A stretch of 64,000 bases of DNA. Origin: a virus. Of the stretch, positions 36,276-43,706 are shown in pieces. The stretch's first letter is position 1. Each line of letters opens with the position of its first letter. The notes beneath the pieces are model-generated. The model ran no database searches and was not told where the DNA came from. It was given only the letters and a program-made list of their open reading frames with translations. The stretch spans positions 1-64,000 of IMG/VR virus record IMGVR_UViG_3300042691_009766, one strand, 5' to 3'. The position numbers were made by a program, and so were the translations under genes.

Positions 36276-36703
36276 AATTCTTCAAACGCAAAAAGCCTAA
36301 ATACGCCAAGATTACTTCCGTCAAACAGATAAAGGCTCATCTTCGAGAGTTCATCCTAGACTCTCAGATACCTGATGGCGATGCAATTAGCGTAGAACTA
36401 GGTTGTTCTCCCGTTAGCGAAGAAGTGTTGGAAAGAGAGCATGAAGAAAGCGATGCTCGTGTAGAAAAGATAGGGTTCTTAGTTCCTTTGCTATATGGCT
36501 ATGCCGCTTTATTTTCTGAGGCGTTTGTTTCCGTATCACCATCGGCTCATGACCACGAAAACCCAGAAATGGAAAAATTTTACGACCACATTGCCGAGAT
36601 AACTAAGCATGCACTGAAAGAGCCAATGGCTCATTTATTAGTGGGTTCAATTTCACAGATGGTAGATTTAGGTCTACTAGAAATACCGAAAGGGAAACGA
36701 TGA
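36272..36703 (+). CDS. Unknown protein after polymerase (143 aa)
   Basis: I prefer GTG 36272 (GTGA overlap, GGGGAG 12 bases upstream) over ATG 36257. The N-terminus is basic (KFFKRKKPKYAKITS), the rest acidic and helical, with a hydrophobic stretch FLVPLLYGYAALFSEAF and a C-terminal MAHLLVGSISQMVDLGLLEI helix. No catalytic motif. Unknown; possibly a polymerase-associated factor given the strict coupling. Confidence 0.6.
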   Translation: MKFFKRKKPKYAKITSVKQIKAHLREFILDSQIPDGDAISVELGCSPVSEEVLEREHEESDARVEKIGFLVPLLYGYAALFSEAFVSVSPSAHDHENPEMEKFYDHIAEITKHALKEPMAHLLVGSISQMVDLGLLEIPKGKR

Positions 36704-37083
36704 ATAACGCAGATTGGTGGGCTAAAAAATTAGGCACCCAACCACAAACTCAAGTTGGTCGACCTGACCCTACACCTCCTATGCCTCCGAGCCAGCAACC
36801 ATTGCCTCAGATGCCTTCCTTTCAGCCCGTCAAAGACCCAGCAGAACGTGCTCAAAGTGCAAAGCAAACGCAGACGTGCCCTGACTGCGGTTCTGCCAAT
36901 TACATGGCGGTTCAAAATGCTGCGGCACGCTGTTATGATTGCGGGTATCCCATTCAGCAATCAGGCTCACGGTATGGCACTCTTGCGGGGGCTCATATCG
37001 AGGGTGGCGTCAGTCAAGCGGCAGGAAACAACTCGCAAAGTAATTACAACCCACAACAAATCATTGGAAGGATTGGAGAATAA
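36700..37083 (+). CDS. Zinc-ribbon protein (127 aa)
   Basis: ATGA overlap. The first 50 residues are Pro/Gln-rich and likely disordered (PDPTPPMPPSQQPLPQMPS). A zinc ribbon follows: CPDCG at about 61 and CYDCGYPI at about 79. The C-terminal tail is Gly/Asn/Ser-rich. Looks like a scaffold-type protein for the replisome or transcription; role unknown. Confidence 0.65.
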   Translation: MNNADWWAKKLGTQPQTQVGRPDPTPPMPPSQQPLPQMPSFQPVKDPAERAQSAKQTQTCPDCGSANYMAVQNAAARCYDCGYPIQQSGSRYGTLAGAHIEGGVSQAAGNNSQSNYNPQQIIGRIGE

Positions 37084-37271
37084 TGGCAACAACAGAACAA
37101 CTAGATAGACTTCAGGAACTAACTTGGATTATGGCTAGAGCCCGTATGGTGACTATCCTTGTCCAAAACGGTCTGGTCGAAGTATCCCCAGAGGGCAACG
37201 CAGGTTTTTACCGAGGCGATGAGTGGGTTTCCATTTACGACTTGTTTGGAGAATTAAATGAAAACAATTGA
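37083..37271 (+). CDS. Small acidic protein (62 aa)
   Basis: TAATG start. Single mixed alpha/beta domain: helix LDRLQELTWIMARARMVTIL followed by YRGDEWVSIYDLFGEL. The end overlaps the next small gene by 14 bases. Unknown. Confidence 0.6.
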   Translation: MATTEQLDRLQELTWIMARARMVTILVQNGLVEVSPEGNAGFYRGDEWVSIYDLFGELNENN

Positions 37272-37395
37272 GTGGATAACTTTTGCAATTTTTATTACTA
37301 CCATAATAACCTCATTGATTTGGGCTTTGGCATGGTCTCTTTCTACCAGTGCCCGACTCACAAGCGAACTTAGAAAAAAGGAAAAGAATGGTTAA
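37258..37395 (+). CDS. Single-span membrane microprotein (45 aa)
   Basis: ATG at 37258 inside the end of the previous gene; 45 residues. Residues 6-28 (hydrophobic, ITFAIFITTIITSLIWALAW as core) form one membrane helix, followed by a basic tail SELRKKEKNG. The end overlaps the RecA start, and its AAAAAGGAAAAG is the RecA ribosome site. A membrane anchor or spanin-like role is conceivable but not shown. Confidence 0.55.
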   Translation: MKTIEWITFAIFITTIITSLIWALAWSLSTSARLTSELRKKEKNG

Positions 37396-38431
37396 TGCAG
37401 ATGCCATGAAAATCATGGCTCAATTAAATAAGCGATTCGGTGATAATACAGTCGTAATGGCTGGAAACATACGTTCCGAGTTGATTAAACGCATGACCAC
37501 AGGCAGCACAACCTTCGACTACATTCTTGGCGGAGGGTTTCCTAGCAATCAGTGGAACGAATTAATCGGTGAGCCATCTCATGGCAAAACTGCAATCGCT
37601 TTGAAAACCATTGCCGCCAACCAACAGAACGACCCAGAGTTCATAACTGTATGGGTAGCCGCAGAACAATGGGTTCCAGAGTATGCGGAAATGTGTGGCG
37701 TAGATATAAGTCGTGTAATAGTAGTTGAGACCAACATCATGGAAGAAGCGTACGATGCAGTCATAGCATTTGCCGAATCAAAATCAGTAGATGCCATAGT
37801 AATCGACTCTTTGCCAGCCCTAGTCCCTGGTCCAGAAGATGAAAAGACTATGGATGAGTTTACAGTTGGTCGTGGAGCATTACTTACAAACAAGTTTTTC
37901 CGCAAGGCTGGTGCCGCAATGAAGCGTAGCCTGACCGAAAATGAACGCCCAATTCTAGGCATCATTATTAACCAGTGGCGTATGAAGATTGGCGTGATGC
38001 ACGGTGACCCTCGCACAACCCCAGGCGGTGTAGGTAAAGACTATGCGTTCTTCACTCGCTCAGAGGTAAAGCGTGATGAGTGGATTGAAGCAGGAACAGG
38101 CGTAAATAAAATGCGTGTAGGTCAGCGAATTAAAATCCGCACACTAAAGAATAAGACGGCTCCGCCTAGTCGTACCGCATACCTAGACTTCTATTTCTCT
38201 GACCATAGCATTTATTCTGCGGGAGATTACGATGTCGCTAAAGAAGTTGCGGCTATGGCAATAGTGAAGCAGATAGTTGACCGTAAAGGTGGCTGGATTT
38301 ACTATGCAGACCGTAAATGGCAGGGTCAAGAGGCTCTTGTTAATTCTTTGCGTGAAGAGGTAGACTTCTTTGATGAGTTACGAGATAAAGTACTTACAAC
38401 ACCAGATAGTTTTGTAGGAGAGGAAGAGTAA
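37388..38431 (+). CDS. recA: RecA / UvsX-like recombinase
   Basis: ATG 37388 gives 347 residues; earlier codons belong to the overlapping small gene. Walker A is GEPSHGKT at 61-68, after a TGSTTFDYILGGGFPSNQWN stretch typical of RecA. Walker B-like DAIVIDSLPAL follows at about 138, then the MKRSLTENERPILGIIINQW region that corresponds to loop L2/core. It catalyses strand exchange with the ssDNA-binding protein and SNF2 helicase. The N-terminal oligomerisation helix seems shorter than in bacterial RecA. Confidence 0.9.
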   Translation: MVNADAMKIMAQLNKRFGDNTVVMAGNIRSELIKRMTTGSTTFDYILGGGFPSNQWNELIGEPSHGKTAIALKTIAANQQNDPEFITVWVAAEQWVPEYAEMCGVDISRVIVVETNIMEEAYDAVIAFAESKSVDAIVIDSLPALVPGPEDEKTMDEFTVGRGALLTNKFFRKAGAAMKRSLTENERPILGIIINQWRMKIGVMHGDPRTTPGGVGKDYAFFTRSEVKRDEWIEAGTGVNKMRVGQRIKIRTLKNKTAPPSRTAYLDFYFSDHSIYSAGDYDVAKEVAAMAIVKQIVDRKGGWIYYADRKWQGQEALVNSLREEVDFFDELRDKVLTTPDSFVGEEE

Positions 38432-38658
38432 TGGAATTTGACCAAAAATGGGCGGAAGACCTCGAAAGAAGTTATGAAGAGTATCTTTGGGACTGTGAAG
38501 CCTCGATAGATGGAGAAGAGTCGGAGGACTTTGCAACTTTATCGGGTGAACCGTTTGATGGGTGCAGTACTTGTTACACCCGTGAACAGTTATTCTTTTT
38601 AATCCCAAGAATTATCAAAGCCTATAAAGAGGGTAAGATTACTGTTAATGAAGAGTGA
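38431..38658 (+). CDS. Small acidic protein (75 aa)
   Basis: TAATG coupled to recA. Acidic, helical N-terminus (WAEDLERSYEEYLWDCEAS), then CSTCY and a helix LFFLIPRIIKAYKEGKI. Its end overlaps the nuclease gene. Unknown. Confidence 0.6.
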   Translation: MEFDQKWAEDLERSYEEYLWDCEASIDGEESEDFATLSGEPFDGCSTCYTREQLFFLIPRIIKAYKEGKITVNEE

Positions 38659-38968
38659 AGGTCAAAAGAACTCGCAAAAACACGAGAAACGTCTAGCCAA
38701 AGCAATTAATGGTAAAACTAATGCTGGCTCTGGGGCGTTCTGGTCCCGTAAAGGAGACGTCAGAAGCGATAGTATTTTGATTGAACACAAGTGGACTGGT
38801 AAACTATCCAAGACCATACACTCCAAAGATTTAAAGAAGATAACTAATGAAGCGATTATGGATGGAAGACTGCCAGTGTTTGGCATCCATCTTGATGGCG
38901 AAGACTATGTTATTCTTTTGGAAACTGACTTTTTAGAATTGTGGAATAAAGTTGAAACTACCTTATGA
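38648..38968 (+). CDS. PD-(D/E)XK nuclease, Holliday-junction-resolvase-like
   Basis: 106 residues. N-terminal basic helix QKNSQKHEKRLAKAI, then AGSGAFWSRKGDVRSDSILI followed by EHKW: the pattern G-S-G ... G-D-V-x-x-D ... E-x-K is the catalytic core of Hjc/VRR-type PD-(D/E)XK enzymes. The small size suits a resolvase or mismatch-type nuclease. It lies between recA and the first whiB gene. It likely processes recombination intermediates. Confidence 0.72.
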   Translation: MKSEGQKNSQKHEKRLAKAINGKTNAGSGAFWSRKGDVRSDSILIEHKWTGKLSKTIHSKDLKKITNEAIMDGRLPVFGIHLDGEDYVILLETDFLELWNKVETTL

Positions 38969-39302
38969 TGACGACTACTCTTGGTTTGATGAGGCGGCTT
39001 GTGCCGCTAAAGGAGTAGACCCAGAGATTTTTTATCCACCAAGAGATAAAGATTTATACAGGCAACAGGCAGATGAAGCAAAGGGGTATTGTTATGGAAC
39101 AGTTGGAAGACCGCCATGCCCAGTCAGGACTAGGTGTCTGTGGCAAGCAGTTAGAACAGATGAACAACATGGAATTTGGGGCGGAATGTCCCACAGAGAA
39201 CGTAACGCTTACATCCGTAAGTGGCAACGACAGTATAAAAACAAAATGACATTAAAGGAATATGTCTTTTTAGGAAAGGAATACAACAATGGCAGTAACT
39301 GA
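38952..39302 (+). CDS. WhiB-like protein with atypical Cys spacing
   Basis: TTG start at 38952; an in-frame stop lies at 38934-38936 and the only near ATG is out of frame. 116 residues. Cys 17, 47, 56 and 62 would bind the [4Fe-4S] cluster; the spacing is C-x8-C-x5-C instead of the usual C-x2-C-x5-C, because GTVGRPP is inserted. The turn HGIWGG (about 73-78) is the Wbl signature. The C-terminus is basic (NAYIRKWQRQYKNK). Wbl proteins modulate sigma factor activity in actinobacteria; a phage copy could redirect or block host transcription. Confidence 0.88.
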   Translation: MKLPYDDDYSWFDEAACAAKGVDPEIFYPPRDKDLYRQQADEAKGYCYGTVGRPPCPVRTRCLWQAVRTDEQHGIWGGMSHRERNAYIRKWQRQYKNKMTLKEYVFLGKEYNNGSN

Positions 39303-40140
39303 TGCAGAACTAAAGAGGTTCTTGGACGCAAAGAAAACTAAATCACGTCTACTAGGCGACATTGAACGCTACTTACAGAAGCGTCCAGCAGGGGATAGAA
39401 GCACTACTGTTCTCCACCCTTCAGAGATTATCAAAAAGGATTTCTGTATCCGTGGGTCTTATTTCCTCATGCGTGGTCACACAAAGGTGGCTGCAAACCC
39501 TGGGCTAAAACTTCAGAGCATATTTGATACAGGGCATCAAATTCACGCCAAATGGCAATCATGGTTTCAAGACATGGGCGTTCTACACGGCAACTTTAAG
39601 TGTCTTGTATGTAATAAATTGACTTGGGGAACTTCACCTCAAGCGTGTGAGCACTGTGGTCGACCAGACCGCCTAGAGTACGCCGAAGTAACTCTAAAAG
39701 ACGACAACTTGCGTATCGCTGGGCACACCGATGGCTGGATTAAAGGAATTGGTAACGACACTTTAATTGAAATTAAGTCAATCGGTGCAGGAACAATTCG
39801 TTATGGTCAGCCATCACTTTTGGCGGATGCTGATGGAGATTTGTTCAAAGCATGGGGCAGAATCACTCGACCATTTTCTGACCACATTTTGCAGGGTCAG
39901 GTTTATCTTGAACTGATGAACCGCATGGGTCATGACATTAATGAGATTGTATTTTTGTACGAACTTAAGGCTGACCAATCGTTCAAGGAGTTCTCAGTGA
40001 AGCGTGACTTTGAACTTGTAAGACACATTTTTGACAAAGCCCAAAAAGTAATCGATGCGGTAGACGCTTCTACTGAACCCGCTTGCACCAACAACCCAGG
40101 CAGTACTTGCCCACAATGCTCACCGTATAGCGAGGATTAA
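39289..40140 (+). CDS. RecB/Cas4-like PD-(D/E)XK exonuclease
   Basis: 283 residues. HPSEIIKKDFCIRGSYFLM opens the domain, a four-Cys zinc site (CLVC and CEHC, about residues 106 and 121) is inserted, then IAGHTDGWI and LIEIKSIG provide the catalytic Asp and Glu-x-Lys. The C-terminus has ACTNNPGSTCPQCS, which with the early Cys of KDFCIRG could bind an Fe-S cluster as in Cas4/AddB. It lies with recA and resolvase genes. Likely generates ssDNA ends for recombination. Confidence 0.85.
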   Translation: MAVTDAELKRFLDAKKTKSRLLGDIERYLQKRPAGDRSTTVLHPSEIIKKDFCIRGSYFLMRGHTKVAANPGLKLQSIFDTGHQIHAKWQSWFQDMGVLHGNFKCLVCNKLTWGTSPQACEHCGRPDRLEYAEVTLKDDNLRIAGHTDGWIKGIGNDTLIEIKSIGAGTIRYGQPSLLADADGDLFKAWGRITRPFSDHILQGQVYLELMNRMGHDINEIVFLYELKADQSFKEFSVKRDFELVRHIFDKAQKVIDAVDASTEPACTNNPGSTCPQCSPYSED

Positions 40141-40601
40141 TGAGTGCCCTAGAGAAGTTTAAGGATTGGGGTCTTCATTTTCACAAGCCTTCTGGCGAAC
40201 AAGTAATCTTGCCGAATGATATAACTTCGGTTGACTCAGAAGAACTTGGCGGGTTATTCACAAGACTAACCGCTTGGACAGATTACATTGCTTCGCAGTT
40301 AACTATGGCGTTGTTGGAAGAACGAGCCGCTTTGAAGAAAAAAGAATTTACCGAGAACACTATGTTAATAAGGCGTATGGGTGCTCAAGTAAAAGGTGAG
40401 AGAGTAACTAAAGTCAAAGCGGAAATATCCATTTCTCCAGAACTAGTTGAACTAGATAATGATTATGAAGAAAAGTATGCTTATCGCAAATTAGTAGAGA
40501 TGCTGTTGTCTAATCATGAAAGAGACTTACAGTTAGTTAGCCGTGAGATAACACGGAGACAGAGCGAGTCTAGGCTATCTAGAAAAGACTTGGGTATCTA
40601 A
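40140..40601 (+). CDS. Unknown helical protein (153 aa)
   Basis: TAATG coupled to the exonuclease gene. N-terminal beta-type region (WGLHFHKPSGEQVILPND), then a long helical region with LTMALLEERAALKKKEFTEN and a charged C-terminal helix (NHERDLQLVSREITRRQSES). May partner the exonuclease, since the genes are strictly coupled. No family recognised. Confidence 0.6.
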   Translation: MSALEKFKDWGLHFHKPSGEQVILPNDITSVDSEELGGLFTRLTAWTDYIASQLTMALLEERAALKKKEFTENTMLIRRMGAQVKGERVTKVKAEISISPELVELDNDYEEKYAYRKLVEMLLSNHERDLQLVSREITRRQSESRLSRKDLGI

Positions 40602-40705
40602 TGAGCATACTTTTTCAAGGGCTAATCGCACTAGGGCTTATTTTAGCAATTGTCGCATTTGCAACATGGATTGAGAAAAAATTTGACCATTGGGATGAAG
40701 AATGA
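40601..40705 (+). CDS. Single-span membrane microprotein (34 aa)
   Basis: ATG at 40601 directly after the previous stop and ATGA overlap with the next gene. 34 residues: hydrophobic 3-23 (ILFQGLIALGLILAIVAFAT), then acidic tail WDEE. Short but well placed. Function unknown. Confidence 0.55.
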   Translation: MSILFQGLIALGLILAIVAFATWIEKKFDHWDEE

Positions 40706-41268
40706 TTATTGGTTTAAGTGGCTATGCTCGTAGTGGCAAAGATACAGTGGCAGAGTTTTTGGTTGAGAAATACGGATTCACTAGGTTAGCCTTTGCAGAC
40801 CCTATGCGGGAAGCGTTACTTAGGCTAAACCCTAAAGTCACCGTCAGCGGTGTTCAAGGTGTTTATCTGGCATCTGTGGTCAATAAACTGGGCTGGGACG
40901 CAATTAAGGATTTAAGTCCAGAAGTTCGTGAACTGCTTCAGCGTATGGGTACTGAAGTTGGTCGTGAAATGTTTGGCGAGCATTTTTGGATTGACTATCT
41001 TATGAATAAAGCAATTGACGCCAAGACCGATGTGGTCATTTCTGACGTCAGATACCTAAATGAAATAGAAGCAATCAGGCTTTGGAACGGTCAAGTATGG
41101 CGAGTAAACAGACCTAATGTTGGTCCTGCCAATTCCCATTCTTCCGAACAAGAGGTTGACCTTTACCAAAACTATGATGTCATCATAAATAACGACTCTA
41201 CTAAAGAAGAACTATTTTTTGAGTTAGCACCTCTTTTGGACAGACTTAAGGCTCATAATGGCAATTAA
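40702..41268 (+). CDS. Deoxynucleoside monophosphate kinase-like
   Basis: 188 residues. P-loop GYARSGKD at 7-14 and RLAFADPMREALL at 28-40 are typical of the T4 gp1 type dNMP kinases. VVISDVRYLNEIEAI provides a D-V-R motif (about 115), and the C-terminal YDVIINNDSTKEEL is also conserved in this family. It supplies dNTP precursors and links with the ribonucleotide reductase later in the window. Confidence 0.85.
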   Translation: MIIGLSGYARSGKDTVAEFLVEKYGFTRLAFADPMREALLRLNPKVTVSGVQGVYLASVVNKLGWDAIKDLSPEVRELLQRMGTEVGREMFGEHFWIDYLMNKAIDAKTDVVISDVRYLNEIEAIRLWNGQVWRVNRPNVGPANSHSSEQEVDLYQNYDVIINNDSTKEELFFELAPLLDRLKAHNGN

Positions 41269-41836
41269 GGAGTTCAACGGACACCTGAAAAGCGACCAAG
41301 AAATAACACTAGGTATTGACCAATCATTAACAGGGTTTGCACTATCAGCAGTCTCCGTTGCAACTCCATCAGAGCATATGACTTGGGTGTATAAATCTCC
41401 GTATAAAGGCGTGCAACGCCTAGCAGATATCATGGAGTGGCTAGACGTCAAGATAGAAGACCTACTTTTTGAGCGTCTAACTATAAAAGATATTGCTATG
41501 GAAGGCACAGTTTTAGCCTCACAATCAGCCCTAGTTTTAGGCGAGTTATCCGCCACAGTCAAACTAACTTTATGGAATTTCTTTGACGACCACCTAAAAA
41601 CCCCCCTTCAAATTCCTCCAATGACCCTAAAGAAATACGCTACTGGCAAAGGAACAGCAAAAAAACAAGAGATGCTCCTACAAATCTACAAAAGATGGGG
41701 CATAGAATTTAACGATGATAATGCCGCTGACGCCTATTCTTTGGCTAGATTGGCTGGAGGTCACGCTATTTCAGCCATAGAAACTCAAATTGTTGAACAA
41801 ATAAAAGACCCGAAGTATAGGGACACAATAGGCTAA
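41258..41836 (+). CDS. RuvC-like Holliday junction resolvase
   Basis: 192 residues, overlapping the kinase gene by 11 bases. GIDQSLTGFA provides the first catalytic Asp (21); IAMEGTVLASQSAL gives a Glu in the second position; DDNAADAYSLAR (Asp 153-158) supplies the C-terminal acidic pair. A KGTAKKQEM stretch before it matches RuvC's Lys-rich loop. It would resolve recombination junctions before packaging. Confidence 0.83.
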   Translation: MAIKEFNGHLKSDQEITLGIDQSLTGFALSAVSVATPSEHMTWVYKSPYKGVQRLADIMEWLDVKIEDLLFERLTIKDIAMEGTVLASQSALVLGELSATVKLTLWNFFDDHLKTPLQIPPMTLKKYATGKGTAKKQEMLLQIYKRWGIEFNDDNAADAYSLARLAGGHAISAIETQIVEQIKDPKYRDTIG

Positions 41837-41848
41837 ATACTGGGTATT

Positions 41849-41885
41849 CTTAGTTGTAGGGATGGCATACAATTCGACAACTAAG
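41849..41885 (+). promoter_or_regulatory. Putative promoter with 9-bp inverted-repeat operator
   Basis: CTTAGTTGT (41849-41857) and ACAACTAAG (41877-41885) form a perfect inverted repeat flanking a -10-like TACAAT (41868-41873, 5 of 6 to TATAAT). No good -35 box. The right arm contains the AAGGA ribosome site region of the next gene. It suggests a repressor or activator site at the start of a separate transcript. Confidence 0.45.
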
Positions 41886-41893
41886 GACTACAA

Positions 41894-42187
41894 ATGTCAG
41901 AAGAAATCAATGCACCCTCCACAGAAGAGCCCTTTCTTCGTGTAAGTGCCAGTTCTAACGCACAATCTCTAGCATCCGCAATCGCACACGCTATCTACGA
42001 CAGTCGACAGGTAAAACTTCGTGCCGTAGGTGCAGGGGCAGTAAACCAGGCAGTAAAGGCTATCGCCATTGCTCGTGGTTATGTTGCTCCAAGAGGTCTA
42101 GACCTCGTTGATAAGCCTGGGTTCACCACTATTGATTCCCGTGATGGCGAAATCAGTGCAATAGTATTTACCGTTACAGCAAGTTAA
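41894..42187 (+). CDS. spoVS: SpoVS-like protein (Alba superfamily)
   Basis: 97 residues. The sequence follows bacterial SpoVS closely: LRVSASSNAQSLASAIA at about 15-31, the core GAGAVNQAVKAIAIARG near residue 47, then GLDLVDKPGFTTI and a final beta strand ISAIVFTVTAS. Bacterial SpoVS is about 86 residues; the extra residues are an acidic N-terminus. SpoVS belongs to the Alba-type nucleic-acid-binding fold and controls sporulation-stage events. In a phage it could bind DNA or RNA or alter host regulation; the role is not known. Confidence 0.88.
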   Translation: MSEEINAPSTEEPFLRVSASSNAQSLASAIAHAIYDSRQVKLRAVGAGAVNQAVKAIAIARGYVAPRGLDLVDKPGFTTIDSRDGEISAIVFTVTAS

Positions 42188-42223
42188 AAAAGGTTTACTC
42201 TTATAGAGAGATAAAGGAGCCAC

Positions 42224-42634
42224 ATGGCAACTCGTTTTAGTGTTGGACACGCAATGCGTCGTCGCAACGGAACCCCTTCAAGTTCAATGAAAGCAGCAGG
42301 AAACATGAAAAACCGCACTCACCTAACTCACCACGAAGCAATTGATGCAGCATCTCAGGTTGGTAGCCCACGTCTACCAATTAGTGCTGCTCCAGCACTT
42401 CAGGGAACTCTAGTTCCAAAGAAGAGCGTACAGGCAGGTGACCCAACCAACCCTGGAAGTAAGGCTAACCGCCAGAACATCGAGCGTATTGGTGCTACCT
42501 ATCGTGTCACTGTTCCTTTCACCCCAACCATCGACCCAGCCGCTGGACCAACTATGGCTAACGCCAAGATGATTCCATCAGTATCAGGTCGTACCAATAA
42601 CTTCGGTCAAGAAGCGTCTATTTCCGTACAGTAA
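42224..42634 (+). CDS. Unknown basic protein (136 aa)
   Basis: Strong AAGGAG ribosome site at 42211. Basic, Met/Asn/Pro-rich, without clear secondary structure blocks at the N-terminus (GHAMRRRNGTPSSSMKAAGN) and with a likely beta domain at the C-terminus (ERIGATYRVTVPFTPTIDP). High expression is suggested by the ribosome site. A virion or DNA-associated role is possible but unproven. Confidence 0.6.
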   Translation: MATRFSVGHAMRRRNGTPSSSMKAAGNMKNRTHLTHHEAIDAASQVGSPRLPISAAPALQGTLVPKKSVQAGDPTNPGSKANRQNIERIGATYRVTVPFTPTIDPAAGPTMANAKMIPSVSGRTNNFGQEASISVQ

Positions 42635-42636
42635 TC

Positions 42637-42894
42637 ATGTCGTTATCTAGAAGAGTAACCGAGAGCCCTGACTCCCCGAATAGTAGTGTCGAACAAGACC
42701 ACTATGAAGGTCCTCATGGCGGCGGAACATCTTACCAAAAAGAATACCGTACATCTTTTCAGTCATCGGGTGGGTCATTTACTACCAAAGGTTTAACTGG
42801 TGGTCGTGTTATTGGTTTAAGCGGTCAAAGTCGTTCAAGCCTAGTCAACTGGGATGCTGGGGCAAGTAGTACGCCAGGATTTACAAAGAACTAA
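42637..42894 (+). CDS. Unknown Ser/Gly-rich protein (85 aa)
   Basis: Ser, Gly and Thr rich with little hydrophobic content; likely disordered. Segments SRRVTESPDSPNSS and SFQSSGGSFTTKGL. Two bases after the preceding gene and followed by a bidirectional terminator. Unknown. Confidence 0.6.
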   Translation: MSLSRRVTESPDSPNSSVEQDHYEGPHGGGTSYQKEYRTSFQSSGGSFTTKGLTGGRVIGLSGQSRSSLVNWDAGASSTPGFTKN

Positions 42895-42897
42895 TGA

Positions 42898-42930
42898 AAT
42901 ACCCCCGATTATTCGGGGGTATTTTCTTCA
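42898..42930. terminator. Bidirectional terminator
   Basis: ACCCCCGA (42901-42908) and TCGGGGGT (42913-42920), 4-base loop, extended by AAT/ATT pairs and flanked by T-rich DNA in both directions (ATTTTCTT rightward; TATTTCATT leftward). It serves the rightward gene ending at 42894 and the leftward gene ending at 42909. Confidence 0.85.
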
Positions 42931-43088
42931 TGCAAAGCAATGTGCTCTGTTTGAAGTTGTTTTAACTCTTTAGGGTCAATAGTCGGATTTCCAAAAGATT
43001 CTCCGCATTTATAGCAGAAGACCGTCCATCTAGTCACGTCATCCTCTAGTACTTTATGCCCACTAATTACTGCAATCTGTCCGTTCAT
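42909..43088 (-). CDS. Leftward zinc-finger protein (59 aa) inside the rightward region
   Basis: I chose the start at 43088 because AAGGAA lies about six bases upstream on this strand; earlier ATGs lack a site. The protein has FCYKCGESFGNP and QTEHIALHEEN, a C-x2-C ... H-x3-H arrangement for one zinc ion. Its 3' end enters the terminator stem. It is the only leftward gene before base 54000, framed by its own promoter region and terminator, which suggests an inserted single-gene unit. Confidence 0.65.
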   Translation of the reverse strand: MNGQIAVISGHKVLEDDVTRWTVFCYKCGESFGNPTIDPKELKQLQTEHIALHEENTPE

Positions 43089-43127
43089 TTTATTCCTTTT
43101 TATCCTGTATCCCTGAATGTTATCAGT

Positions 43128-43142
43128 CATACTTAGTTTATG
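43128..43142 (+). promoter_or_regulatory. Possible promoter for a leaderless transcript
   Basis: CATACT (43128-43133) resembles a -10 box and lies six bases before ATG 43140, which has no ribosome site. Leaderless mRNAs are common in actinobacteria. The divergent zinc-finger gene starts 51 bases away. Weak evidence. Confidence 0.3.
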
Positions 43143-43706
43143 ACAAGTTTTGATAAAAACCAAGTTACAGTAACCCCAACTCAGGGTAACTACGTAATTC
43201 GCCGCCTAGCGACTAGCCCTGGTGCCCAAAAGTTTATTGATTCCACCGAAACAAATGGTGGGGCAACCATGGATTTGCGTACCATGAAACTTTATGGTGA
43301 AAATGGTCCAGAAGAAGCGGAATCCGTAGGTGCAGAGCCCTCATCCCTGACAGGCAAACCAATCGCTACCCATATTTATGAAAGCGTGCCTAACATCAGC
43401 CATCAGCAATTTGCCCACGAGTTCCTTAGAATCCAAAATCAAAGTCATCCTGGAGCATCTATTGGTTCTTGGAAGAATGATGGCAATATTGAAATAGACG
43501 CATCTAGAGTCTTTTCAGACCCAATGGAAGCCAGCCACGCAGTAGTGGACCGAGACCAAGACGCCTCATTTGATTTCCGAAAGTTTGATGACACTACCTA
43601 CGAAGAACACGCAAAGCGTATCGGAAGCACTAAACCACAGAACAAAAAAGCAAAAACAGAGGTTAGAATACCTCCTGAAGGAACACCAAAGATTACAGGT
43701 GAATAA
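43140..43706 (+). CDS. Unknown protein, possible polyvalent-protein domain (188 aa)
   Basis: First rightward gene after the inserted leftward unit. It has an N-terminal domain with NYVIRRLATSPGAQKFIDST, and a second with HPGASIGSWKNDGNIEIDAS then RVFSDPMEASHAVVDRDQDA. From memory, the second pattern (S-W-x-N-D-G ... I-D-A-S ... D-x-x-E-A) occurs in phage 'polyvalent' proteins, of unknown function. C-terminus is Lys-rich. No enzymatic motif found. Confidence 0.55.
   Translation: MTSFDKNQVTVTPTQGNYVIRRLATSPGAQKFIDSTETNGGATMDLRTMKLYGENGPEEAESVGAEPSSLTGKPIATHIYESVPNISHQQFAHEFLRIQNQSHPGASIGSWKNDGNIEIDASRVFSDPMEASHAVVDRDQDASFDFRKFDDTTYEEHAKRIGSTKPQNKKAKTEVRIPPEGTPKITGE

Noticed and set aside
37349-37387. 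Longer recA start (TTG/other upstream codon at 37349)
   Set aside because: It would read through the overlapping membrane microprotein gene; the ATG at 37388 has a good ribosome site and normal RecA N-terminus.
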